DNA of 9,572 nt from Candidatus Bathyarchaeota archaeon (GCA_013329615.1 DUKA01000182.1:1724-11295), one strand, 5' to 3'. Positions 1 to 6,465 are shown, counted from the stretch's first letter. The notes: generated from the sequence alone by a model not told the origin. Numbers and translations: made by a program.

Positions 1-974
1 TGCTCCTTCGCCCACGCGACGCCGACGAGGTCGTCCTTCTCCAACTCGCTGTAGACGAGGTACGCCATGATGGGGTTGAAACCGAAGTCGTTCGTGGCGC
101 GCGCCATCCTGACGGTCTGGTAGACCTGATGGCGGAGGTTCGTGCGTATCAGCGCGACGTCTCCCTCGTAGATGGGGGCGAGTATGTCGCTGTAGGGCTT
201 ACCGAGGTGCTCGACACTCTCGCGGACGTCCCCGCCGTCGACTACGATGTGCAGGATGTCCTTGCTAATGCCGTAGGTGACGTCGAAGAACTCCTCTGGG
301 CGCAGACCCTCACCCTCCTTCGGGGCGCGGCTCTGCTTGACAGCAACGAGGAAGTTCTCGATGTCCGCCTCGAGCTCGACAATCCTGCTTATCATGTTCT
401 TCTGGTCGCCGGGGAGCTTCTCCACCGACTTTAGAATCGTCGTGCTGTAGACCTGCTGAAGCTCTAGCTGCAGTGGCCAGATAGCGTCGTACTGCTTGTA
501 GGCGGAGAGTTTCTCCCAAACGGCGTTGTAAGCAGTACCCTTCAGCTGCTCGAGCAGCGCCTCCATATCGGCGGACTCTGCGAGGGCTTGATAGCTCGGC
601 GCCTTGAAAGGTATCATGGGGACGAGACTCGCCTGTATCTCCTGAGTCATCGCCTCAGCAAACTTGCCCCTGATGATCCTATCGAGGTTGAGTGTCTCGA
701 AACGCATGTAGTAGTAGGTCTGCAGAAGCTCGCCGATGCTGCTCGGGACGATGTCGACAATCTTGACTATCCTGTCGATGAATTTCTTGTAGAAGATGCG
801 TTCGAGGCTTATACTCGGGTTCACGTCCGGTTCGAGTGTGACCTGCCCGTATGGGGTCTGCGCGAGCTGCTGGATGAAATCCTCTACGCTGTCGGCGGAT
901 GCGATGGTTCGCATCTGACCCGCATTCATGAGGTCGGCGAGGAGTGCGTGGCTCCTGACGACCGCGTATGTCAT
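1..974 (-). CDS. atpC: A-type ATP synthase subunit C, 3' end cut by window edge
   Basis: Subunit C (AC39/d family) is the funnel-shaped connector that sits on the membrane c-ring and holds the central stalk (D-F) of the A1Ao ATP synthase. I read 324 codons without a stop from an ATG at 974-972 to the window edge. The protein begins MTYAVVRSHALLADLM, is almost entirely helical and soluble, and carries YLVYSELEKDDLVGV at residues 305-319, which matches the conserved C-terminal acidic segment of the family. Known archaeal members are about 340-390 residues, so probably only a short tail is missing. The start follows the atpD stop by 11 nt and has an AAAGGT ribosome-binding site 7 nt upstream. 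Its place after atpD, as last visible gene of the operon, supports the call. The family is weakly conserved, so the assignment rests on helical character, length and context as well as motifs. Confidence 0.85.
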   Translation of the reverse strand, partial: MTYAVVRSHALLADLMNAGQMRTIASADSVEDFIQQLAQTPYGQVTLEPDVNPSISLERIFYKKFIDRIVKIVDIVPSSIGELLQTYYYMRFETLNLDRIIRGKFAEAMTQEIQASLVPMIPFKAPSYQALAESADMEALLEQLKGTAYNAVWEKLSAYKQYDAIWPLQLELQQVYSTTILKSVEKLPGDQKNMISRIVELEADIENFLVAVKQSRAPKEGEGLRPEEFFDVTYGISKDILHIVVDGGDVRESVEHLGKPYSDILAPIYEGDVALIRTNLRHQVYQTVRMARATNDFGFNPIMAYLVYSELEKDDLVGVAWAKE

Positions 975-985
975 CCCTGGTACCT

Positions 986-1603
986 TTACCTTTCCGATGC
1001 CAACGCACCCCCAATCAGCTTGATTCGGACGAGGTCCTCCATCTGCTCCTCGTCAAGCTTGTCCTGTATGAACTTGATGACCGCCTTCATGTCGGGTATA
1101 ACCGTGTTCTCGAGGGCGTTGACCTTCCGGTTCGTCCTGCCGAGCTCGTCTGCGATGCGCTCGACGCGGCTCTCGAACTCGGCGAGGCGGATGATCTCCT
1201 CGAGGATAGAGAAGACCTTGTCGGAGGCGTAGCTGAGGGTGATGTCTAGCTCGCCCTCAACCTTCGGTCTGCTCAGGATCTTGATGTACGGGTACTGGAC
1301 GCCCATGACGCTCTTCGGGAGAAGCTCGATGTCGAGAGTGCTGCGTATACTCGCCGCCTGGCTCTCGACCTCGGTCGGGCCGAGGCTCAGGTACGCAGCC
1401 TGTACGGACTTGTAGGACTCTCCGAGGCTCTCAAGGAGCAGCCTACGCCTCCCCTTCAGCACCTCGATGGATTCGCTCAGCTCCTTGGCGAGGTGGTCCC
1501 TCTTGAGTTTGAGGAACTCTGTGCCTCGCTCTATGAAGACTATGCGGCTCTGCATCTCCATGAGGTAGCCCTTTGTGGGCCGAATTCCGCTGGTGGAAGA
1601 CAA
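986..1603 (-). CDS. atpD: A-type ATP synthase subunit D (central rotor stalk)
   Basis: Subunit D is the long coiled-coil shaft that turns inside the A3B3 head and couples ATP synthesis to c-ring rotation. The 205-residue product fits the family length. It shows the N-terminal RPTKGYL motif (residues 8-14), a long N-terminal helix rich in K, R, E and L, a less regular middle section (about 75-125), and the family C-terminal signature NALENTVIP (about 163-171) within the second long helix. The start is a TTG at 1603-1601, 2 nt after the atpB stop. The next in-frame Met (residue 15) would remove the conserved PTK motif, so the TTG is preferred. No strong ribosome-binding site is visible, so the gene probably depends on translation of atpB. 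The nearest functional partners are subunits F and C. Confidence 0.96.
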   Translation of the reverse strand: MSSTSGIRPTKGYLMEMQSRIVFIERGTEFLKLKRDHLAKELSESIEVLKGRRRLLLESLGESYKSVQAAYLSLGPTEVESQAASIRSTLDIELLPKSVMGVQYPYIKILSRPKVEGELDITLSYASDKVFSILEEIIRLAEFESRVERIADELGRTNRKVNALENTVIPDMKAVIKFIQDKLDEEQMEDLVRIKLIGGALASER

Positions 1604-1605
1604 TG

Positions 1606-3003
1606 CTAGTTCTCTCTCTTACGGTACTTCGGGTGGTACTCCTTGATGTACGCCTCGCGGACCCTGATGAGGTTCTCCTCGGGGAGCATGGCTAGTAGGT
1701 CCCACGCTAGGTCGAGGGTCTGCTCGATGGTCCTGTTCTCGTAGCGTCCCTGGTTTACGAACTTGTTCTCGAAGGCGTCGGCGAACTCGAGCCACCTGCG
1801 CTCACGGTCGCTGAGTCCGACGGTTCCGACGATGCGGACGAGGCCGCGTGCGCGTGTGCCCTCCGCGTAAGCCATGTAGAGCTGGTTTGAGACGTCCTGA
1901 TGGTCCTTGCGGGTCGTCTTGGCGCCGATTCCGTCCTTCATGAGCCTGCTTAGGCTGGGGAGGACGTTCATGGCGGGGTAGAGACCCTTTAGGGAGAGCT
2001 CGCGCTGGAGGAGGAGCTGCCCCTCGGTGATGTAGCCTGTGAGGTCTGGTACTGGGTGTGTGATGTCGCCGGCGGGCATGGAGAGAATGGGCATCAGGGT
2101 GACTGAGCCCTTCTTTCCGGTGATGATTCCGGCGCGCTCGTAGATTGTGGCTAGGTCTGAGTAGAGGTATCCGGGGTAACCCTTGCGGGTTGGGATCTCT
2201 TCCCTGGCGATGCTGATGCTGCGCAACGCCTCTGCGTAGTTTGTCATGTCGGTGAGTATGACTAGGACGTGCAAGCCCATGTCGAAGGCAAGGTACTCAG
2301 CGACGGTCTGCGCGATGCGAGGCGTGACGATGCGCTCGATCGGAGGGTCGTCCGCGAGGTTGAGGACGAGTACGCTCTTGTTGAGTGCGCCCGTCTCCTC
2401 GAACTCCTTGCGGAAGAAGTCGGCCTCCTCGTTCTTGATGCCCATTGCGCCGAAGACGATGGCGAAGTCGCTCTCCTTGCCGGGGATCGTCGCCTGTCTC
2501 GCGATCTGGGCGGCGAGCATGTTGTGGTGTAGGCCAGACTCGCTGAAGATGGGTAGCTTCTGACCCCTGACGAGGCTGTTCATACCGTCGATGCTGCTCA
2601 TTCCGGTCTGGACGAAGTCGCTCGGGACGGCGCGTGCGGCGGGGTTGATGGTTCCGCCGTTTACGTCTCGTACGTCGTCGCTCATGGGCTTCGGCATACC
2701 GTCGCGTGGCTCGAAGCTTCCACTGAAGACCCTGCCGATCAGGTCGTTTGTAACGGGGATCTTCTGGGTCTCGCCAGTGAATCTGACGCCGACGTTGAGG
2801 TCCATTCCTGAGGTGTTTCCGAAGCACTGGACCATCGCCCAGTCCTTGGAGACTTCTAGGACACTTCCAGAGACCTCGTAGCCGGAGTCGGTGCGTATGC
2901 GGACGATCTCATTGTAGCTGATGCCCTTGACGTTCTCGACGAAGAGGATTGGGCCGCGGATCTCCTTTACGGTCTTGTAGACTAGTCCTGCTTGTTCTGC
3001 CAT
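1606..3003 (-). CDS. atpB: A-type ATP synthase subunit B (non-catalytic)
   Basis: Subunit B alternates with A in the A3B3 hexamer and provides the non-catalytic nucleotide site and the arginine finger that completes the catalytic site of A. The product has 465 residues, normal for the family. Visible parts are the N-terminal beta-barrel (about 8-80), the nucleotide-binding core with NLADDPPIERIVTPR (215-229), TDMTNYAEALRSIS (251-264), GYPGYLYSDLATIYERAG (275-292) and PILSMPAGDITHPVPDLTGYI (starting at 305), and the arginine-finger segment SLSRLMKDGIG with Arg353. As expected for B, no classical Walker A is present. The usual FSGSGLPHN is FSESGLHHN at 153-161, and GEGKTRED is replaced by an AKTTRKD-like stretch near 361-367. 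The ATG is 1 nt after the atpA stop, with a GGGGTGA ribosome-binding site 6 nt upstream. Confidence 0.98.
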   Translation of the reverse strand: MAEQAGLVYKTVKEIRGPILFVENVKGISYNEIVRIRTDSGYEVSGSVLEVSKDWAMVQCFGNTSGMDLNVGVRFTGETQKIPVTNDLIGRVFSGSFEPRDGMPKPMSDDVRDVNGGTINPAARAVPSDFVQTGMSSIDGMNSLVRGQKLPIFSESGLHHNMLAAQIARQATIPGKESDFAIVFGAMGIKNEEADFFRKEFEETGALNKSVLVLNLADDPPIERIVTPRIAQTVAEYLAFDMGLHVLVILTDMTNYAEALRSISIAREEIPTRKGYPGYLYSDLATIYERAGIITGKKGSVTLMPILSMPAGDITHPVPDLTGYITEGQLLLQRELSLKGLYPAMNVLPSLSRLMKDGIGAKTTRKDHQDVSNQLYMAYAEGTRARGLVRIVGTVGLSDRERRWLEFADAFENKFVNQGRYENRTIEQTLDLAWDLLAMLPEENLIRVREAYIKEYHPKYRKREN

Positions 3004-3004
3004 C

Positions 3005-4765
3005 TTAGCTCACCCCGTAGGTCTTGGCGAGTTCGCCGACCTGCTTTACCAGCTCCTTTCTTGCGAGGTCTATCGACTCTGAGCCCTTGCGCTCCTTGAG
3101 CCTCATGATCTCGGTGACTATGGGCAGCTCGCGCACCTTTTCGATGGGTACGCTCTGCTTCACGAGGCCCTCGACCATCTGGTTGAACTCGATGATGATG
3201 CGCAGGAGCTTCGTCTGCTTCTCGGCGTCGCAGTAGGTGTCGATCTCGTGGTACGCCGCCTGTACGAGGAAGCCCTCGCGGAGGAGCTCGGCGACGAGCA
3301 GCACCAGGCGCTGGTCGTCGGGGAGGCTCTTCTCACCGATGATGCGGGCGGTTTCCTCGATCTGGGCCGCCTCCTCGAGTATGCTCATAGCCTTGGCGCG
3401 GTTGCTGAGCCAGTCCTTGTCGTACTGGCTCCACCACTCGGCGCTGATTTCGAGGTAGCGTGTGAAGCTTCTCAGCCAGTTGATGGCTGGGAAGTGGCGG
3501 CGCTGTGCGAGACTGCTGTCGAGCGCCCAGAATGTTCCGATGAAGCGAAGCGTGTATGTGGTGACTGGCTCGCTGAAGTCTCCGCCGGGGGGCGAAACTG
3601 CTCCAAGCATCGTCACGCTTCCGAGGCGCTCCTGTGAGCTGTGGACGACGGCGCGCCCGGCGCGCTCGTAGAGCTCGGCGATTCTGTCCGGGAGGTAGGC
3701 TGGGAAGCCCGCCTCTGCGGGAATCTCGCCTAGGCGTCCTGAGATGTCACGGAGTGCTTCGGCCCACCTTGAGGTGGAGTCGGCCATGACGGCTACGTCG
3801 TAGCCCATGTCTCTAAAGTACTCGCCGAGGGTTACGCCCATGTAGATTGAGGCTTCTCGGGCGCTGACTGGCATGTTGCTGACGTTTGCGACGATGACGG
3901 TCCTCTCGATGAGGTTGCGCCCGCTCCTTGGGTCCTTGATATAGGGGAAGTGGGCGACGACGTCGGCCATCTCGTTTCCGCGTTCTCCGCAGCCGATGAG
4001 TATGATTATGTCTGCGTCGCTCCACTTGCTGATCTGCTGGAGTGTGACGGTCTTCCCGGTTCCGAATCCTCCGGGGATTGCGGCTGCGCCGCCCTTGGCG
4101 CATGGGAAGAATGTGTCGATGACGCGTTGGCCCGTGAGGAGTGGGACGCTTAGAGGGAGCCTCTGCTTGACGGGTCTGGGCCTTCGTACTGGCCACTTCT
4201 GCATGAGCTTTAGCTCCTTGACACCGTCGCTGGTCTCCAGCTCGCCGACGGTATCCTCGACGGTGAACTCGCCCTTGTGGATGCTCTTTATGGTGCCGCT
4301 CATGTTCGGCGGGACCATGATCTTGTGGACGAAGCTCTTCGTCTCCTGTACGTTGCCTATGAAGTCGCCGGGGCCGACCTTGTCGCCCTTCTTGACGGTT
4401 GGGACGAACTCCCACTTCTTGTTCCGGTCGAGCGGTGGGACGCTTGTTCCCCTGCTGACGAATGGGCCGGTCCTGTTCCAGAGCTCTGTCTCGTTGCGCT
4501 CGACGCCGTCCATGATGGCACCCATTATGCCGGGTCCGAGCTCAGCCATGAGTGGCTCGCCGGTGTCGTTTACTGGCTCGCCGGGGCGAATTCCGTCCGT
4601 GATCTCGTAGCACTGGCAGAAAGCGGTGTGTCCGTCGAGGCGGACGATCTCGCCCATGAGCTTGAGGTTACCGACCTCGACTAGGTCACCGATCTTCGGC
4701 GCCTCGGTGAATGTTGCCCTGATGAGTGAGCCGTTGATTCGCTCGATTGTTCCGATTATTCCCAT
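3005..4765 (-). CDS. atpA: A-type ATP synthase subunit A (catalytic)
   Basis: Subunit A carries the catalytic sites that make or hydrolyse ATP in the soluble A1 head. The 586-residue product is normal length and has no intein. Domains in order are an N-terminal beta-barrel (about 1-75), the extra bulge domain typical of A/V-type A subunits (about 115-190, with VPTVKKGDKVGPGDFIG), the nucleotide-binding core (about 200-440) and a helical C-terminal domain (440-586). The P-loop is GGFGTGKT (232-239), GER is at 260-262, the Walker B Asp is in VAVMADSTSRW (325-334), and SPPGGDFSEPVT (391-402) and RRHFPAINW (422-430) are intact. The P-loop differs from the archaeal consensus GPFGSGKT at two positions. 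The ATG lies 1 nt after the atpE stop, with GGAGG 9 nt upstream inside the end of atpE. Confidence 0.98.
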   Translation of the reverse strand: MGIIGTIERINGSLIRATFTEAPKIGDLVEVGNLKLMGEIVRLDGHTAFCQCYEITDGIRPGEPVNDTGEPLMAELGPGIMGAIMDGVERNETELWNRTGPFVSRGTSVPPLDRNKKWEFVPTVKKGDKVGPGDFIGNVQETKSFVHKIMVPPNMSGTIKSIHKGEFTVEDTVGELETSDGVKELKLMQKWPVRRPRPVKQRLPLSVPLLTGQRVIDTFFPCAKGGAAAIPGGFGTGKTVTLQQISKWSDADIIILIGCGERGNEMADVVAHFPYIKDPRSGRNLIERTVIVANVSNMPVSAREASIYMGVTLGEYFRDMGYDVAVMADSTSRWAEALRDISGRLGEIPAEAGFPAYLPDRIAELYERAGRAVVHSSQERLGSVTMLGAVSPPGGDFSEPVTTYTLRFIGTFWALDSSLAQRRHFPAINWLRSFTRYLEISAEWWSQYDKDWLSNRAKAMSILEEAAQIEETARIIGEKSLPDDQRLVLLVAELLREGFLVQAAYHEIDTYCDAEKQTKLLRIIIEFNQMVEGLVKQSVPIEKVRELPIVTEIMRLKERKGSESIDLARKELVKQVGELAKTYGVS

Positions 4766-4766
4766 T

Positions 4767-5411
4767 TTACTCGGCCTCCAGTATCTTCGTGAGCTCTATG
4801 TTGAGCTTGGGTCGGGCCTTCTCTACTCTGCCCTCGAGGGTGTTGTGGTATACCTTCGTCCCCTCGACGTTCTTTACGACGACTCCTCCGATCGCGGAGA
4901 TCGGGGTGGCATCGAGCTTTAGTGTGACCTTGGCGCCGACCGCCTTCGCTATGTCGGTTTCGAGTTTCTTGTGGTTCTTCTTGAGGTCCGCGAGGTCGGC
5001 GTCGTTTGCGGAGATGATGAATTCCTCGCCTCCGATAGCCTTGACCGCCTCGGCGATGAGCTTCATGAGTATCTGGTGATACTCCTTCTTGTCGGCAGTG
5101 AGTTCCTTGAGGTTCTTCTCGGCTTCCTCGTAGATCTGCTGGAGTGTCTGTTCGCGTGCGATCATGAGTTGTTTGCGGCTGTCGAGTTCGACTCCGCCTA
5201 CGATCCTGTCGCGTACGCCGCGTAGGACACTGGCAACTATGTTGAGTATCTGGCGGTCGGCTTCGGACTTGAGGCGCTGGGACTCCTTCTCGGCGTTGTC
5301 GATGAGGGTTTTTGCCTCAGCGTCCGCCTTGGCGATCATCTCGTCGCGCTGTCCCATCGTGCGCTCGATGAGCTTTGCTTCGAGGTCTAGACTGCTGTTC
5401 TGCTGGCTCAT
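4767..5411 (-). CDS. atpE: A-type ATP synthase subunit E (peripheral stalk)
   Basis: Subunit E pairs with H to form the peripheral stalks that keep the A3B3 head from rotating with the shaft. The 214-residue product has a long charged N-terminal helix with regular E/K/A heptads (about 8-70) containing AKADAEAKTLIDNAEKES, followed by a globular alpha/beta C-terminal domain (about 100-214). That domain includes GGVVVKNVEG (about 175-184), the family's conserved glycine-rich strand that packs on subunit B. Length and layout fit the vATP-synt_E family. The ATG overlaps the atpH stop in an ATGA arrangement (4-nt overlap). It is preceded by the strongest ribosome-binding site in the window, AGGAGGT, 6 nt upstream. 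The next gene, atpA, starts 1 nt after the stop, so translation is tightly coupled. Confidence 0.95.
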   Translation of the reverse strand: MSQQNSSLDLEAKLIERTMGQRDEMIAKADAEAKTLIDNAEKESQRLKSEADRQILNIVASVLRGVRDRIVGGVELDSRKQLMIAREQTLQQIYEEAEKNLKELTADKKEYHQILMKLIAEAVKAIGGEEFIISANDADLADLKKNHKKLETDIAKAVGAKVTLKLDATPISAIGGVVVKNVEGTKVYHNTLEGRVEKARPKLNIELTKILEAE

Positions 5412-5737
5412 GGGAGTACCTCCTTTATGATGAGGTCGACGCTTGTGTCCCTCTTCTTCTTTGGGAGCTTCTTTATCGCCTCGATCTTCTGTTGGTACTG
5501 AGCCTTGATCTTCTCGGCCTCCTTCTTGGCGCGGTTCTCCTCGGCCTTGACGAGGTCGTCGATGCCGGCGCCGCGTTGCGCCTTGGACTTTTTCTCCTCG
5601 GCCTCGGCCTTCGCCTTGTTCACGAGTTCCTCGGAGCGGCGCTTGGCGTCCCCGAGCTTCTGCTGGCTCTCCTTCTCAGCCTCCTCGAGGATGGTTTGGA
5701 GCCGTTTGCCGACCGATAGGACCTTTTTTACTTCCAT
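5408..5737 (-). CDS. atpH: A-type ATP synthase subunit H (peripheral stalk)
   Basis: Subunit H (also called G, AhaH) is the small helical partner of E in the peripheral stalk. The 109-residue product is almost all charged residues plus Ala and Leu, with no Cys or Trp. It reads as one continuous coiled coil, for example LQTILEEAEKESQQKLGDAK (residues 13-32) and KAKAEAEEKKSKAQ (41-54). The family runs about 100-110 residues. Low sequence complexity makes homology by motif weak, so the call rests on length, coiled-coil pattern, and position between atpF and atpE, whose product is its binding partner. The ATG at 5737 comes 2 nt after the atpF stop and has a GGAG ribosome-binding site 8 nt upstream. 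The 3' end overlaps atpE by 4 nt. Confidence 0.88.
   Translation of the reverse strand: MEVKKVLSVGKRLQTILEEAEKESQQKLGDAKRRSEELVNKAKAEAEEKKSKAQRGAGIDDLVKAEENRAKKEAEKIKAQYQQKIEAIKKLPKKKRDTSVDLIIKEVLP
5418..5424 (-). promoter_or_regulatory. Strong ribosome-binding site of atpE
   Basis: AGGAGGT on the minus strand lies 6 nt before the atpE ATG at 5411. It is a near-perfect complement of the archaeal 16S 3' end and sits inside the last codons of atpH. Because atpE overlaps atpH, this site probably lets atpE translate partly independently of atpH termination. Confidence 0.8.
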
Positions 5738-5739
5738 GT

Positions 5740-6057
5740 TTACAACTCCAGCTTTGTTCCGATAGCAAGCGATATGACTGCCTGTAACTCCTGCATCCTG
5801 TCGCCTGTCTGCATGGTGAAGTCTGGCACCAGCGCGAAGACGGGCGAGATGGCGCCCCTCTTTAGGACCTGCTCCCTGACGGGGAGAGTTTCCGCTGCGA
5901 ATCGCTCGGGGAAGATTATGAGCTTGTACTTCTTCTCGTCCACGAGGCGGCTCAGGGTCGAGGTCGTTTCCTCGCCGTTTACGCAGTTGTATCCCTCGGC
6001 TCCGATTAGTTGGAAGCAGGTGATGAAGGATGAGGGCCCGATGACAGCGACGCTCAT
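5740..6057 (-). CDS. atpF: A-type ATP synthase subunit F (central stalk)
   Basis: Subunit F binds subunit D near the base of the A3B3 head as part of the rotor. The 105-residue product has the family Rossmann-like pattern: a first beta strand MSVAVIG (1-7), a helix containing FQLIGAEGY (15-23), a second strand KLIIFPERFA (45-54) and a third strand ISPVFALVPDF (about 70-80), then a C-terminal helix ending IGTKLEL. Length fits the family (about 100-110). The usual early G-F motif after the first strand is changed to SSFITCFQL, a modest divergence. It is the first gene of the operon. There is no good ribosome-binding site: TAGGAA abuts the ATG. A TATA-like element lies about 26-30 nt upstream, so the mRNA is likely leaderless or has a leader of a few bases. 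Confidence 0.93.
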   Translation of the reverse strand: MSVAVIGPSSFITCFQLIGAEGYNCVNGEETTSTLSRLVDEKKYKLIIFPERFAAETLPVREQVLKRGAISPVFALVPDFTMQTGDRMQELQAVISLAIGTKLEL

Positions 6058-6080
6058 TTCCTAATTGGTGACCCTGCTTA

Positions 6081-6096
6081 CATTAAAAAAACTTAT
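6081..6096 (-). promoter_or_regulatory. Probable TATA box/BRE for the atp operon
   Basis: On the minus strand this reads ATAAGTTTTTTTAATG, an AT-rich block resembling an archaeal BRE plus TATA box in an otherwise mixed-composition region. Its centre (about 6086) is about 26 nt from 6060, the usual archaeal spacing, which places the transcription start about 3 nt before the atpF ATG at 6057. This would yield a leaderless or nearly leaderless atpF mRNA, consistent with the missing ribosome-binding site. It was identified by eye and the exact start site is inferred. Confidence 0.6.
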
Positions 6097-6205
6097 GTAA
6101 TTTTGTGTTGTGGGTGGGGCTGGTTGGGGGTGTTTTACGGTTTTTGGTTTGTATATGGAGGTGCAGTCGGTTAGAGTGGTGTGTGCACGTGGTTTCCCGT
6201 TTCCT

Positions 6206-6285
6206 CCTCCGCCGCCGTCGCGATTCCGGTCGTTTTGGCTTGTTTTTGTTTCGGCGTGTTTTTTAGGATCATTGAGCGGCGGAGG
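6206..6285. repeat. 10-bp perfect inverted repeat with 60-nt loop
   Basis: CCTCCGCCGC at 6206-6215 is the exact reverse complement of GCGGCGGAGG at 6276-6285. The arms are GC-only apart from one T/A pair, within a segment otherwise very rich in T and G on the plus strand. An RNA from either strand could form a stable 10-bp stem closing a 60-nt loop. No function can be assigned. It may simply reflect low-complexity GC-rich sequence. Confidence 0.5.
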
Positions 6286-6421
6286 TGTGGCGGTGTTTAG
6301 TTTTGTAGGAAATATGTGCTCCTTTTGTTTAGATCGGCACACCGTCTGTGAAGGATTTATTTTCTCTCTTCATTTTAAGTAGGGCATTATAGGCTTCTTC
6401 GGATACTTTCAGGGTTCGGCG

Positions 6422-6431
6422 ACCCATGGGT
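6422..6431. repeat. 10-bp perfect palindrome ACCCATGGGT
   Basis: ACCCATGGGT is identical to its own reverse complement. The left arm ACCC can also pair with GGGT at 6412-6415 through a six-base gap, so alternative hairpins are possible. It sits 6 bp from the larger inverted repeat at 6437-6465, in noncoding DNA downstream of nuoM and about 365 bp upstream of atpF. An operator for a dimeric regulator is possible but unproven. Confidence 0.45.
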
Positions 6432-6436
6432 GAAAA

Positions 6437-6465
6437 TTCACAGGGAGGGTTATTTACCCTGTGAA
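6437..6465. repeat. 9-bp perfect inverted repeat, operator- or hairpin-like
   Basis: TTCACAGGG (6437-6445) and CCCTGTGAA (6457-6465) are perfect reverse complements with an 11-nt spacer. A second, mutually exclusive pairing lies inside: AGGGT (6446-6450) with ACCCT (6456-6460). A third partner, GTGAA at 6430-6434, can pair with the same TTCAC across two bases. Three overlapping pairings in 36 nt suggest either a structured RNA element or a dyad-symmetric protein-binding site. On the minus strand it follows the nuoM terminator. Confidence 0.55.

Noticed and set aside
679..1014. Minus-strand frame of 111 codons overlapping atpC
   Set aside because: It is an out-of-frame reading, Arg- and His-rich. 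The true frame from ATG 974 is open to the window edge and looks like subunit C.
588..1232. 214-codon plus-strand frame
   Set aside because: It lies antisense to atpC and atpD, which have clear motifs or context. The long open frame is a by-product of GC-rich codon bias.
4046..4072. Possible intein insertion in atpA
   Set aside because: Several archaeal atpA genes carry inteins at the P-loop, but this gene runs through the site without an insert.
3813..4415. 200-codon minus-strand frame within atpA
   Set aside because: It is a shifted reading of atpA, with an Arg/His-rich composition typical of frame shadows.
3996..4610. 204-codon plus-strand frame
   Set aside because: It is antisense to atpA across its bulge domain and P-loop region, with no recognisable product.
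5375..5719. Leu-rich plus-strand frame that looks like a membrane protein
   Set aside because: It is the antisense of the coiled-coil gene atpH (GAG and AAG codons read as CTC and CTT). The hydrophobicity is an artefact.
6061..6342. 93-codon minus-strand frame directly upstream of atpF
   Set aside because: It needs a GTG start, is very rich in Lys, Thr, Pro and Asn as expected from A/C-rich DNA, lacks the G/C-ending codon bias of neighbours, and its end overlaps the probable atp promoter.
6110..6382. 90-codon plus-strand frame with hydrophobic stretches
   Set aside because: The hydrophobicity follows from the T/G-rich composition. There is no ribosome-binding site, no family resemblance and no codon bias, and it runs antisense to the intergenic region.
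6411..6425. tRNA T-arm-like GGGTTCGGCGACCC
   Set aside because: No acceptor stem, D-arm or anticodon arm can be assembled around it. It is better explained as part of the palindrome cluster.
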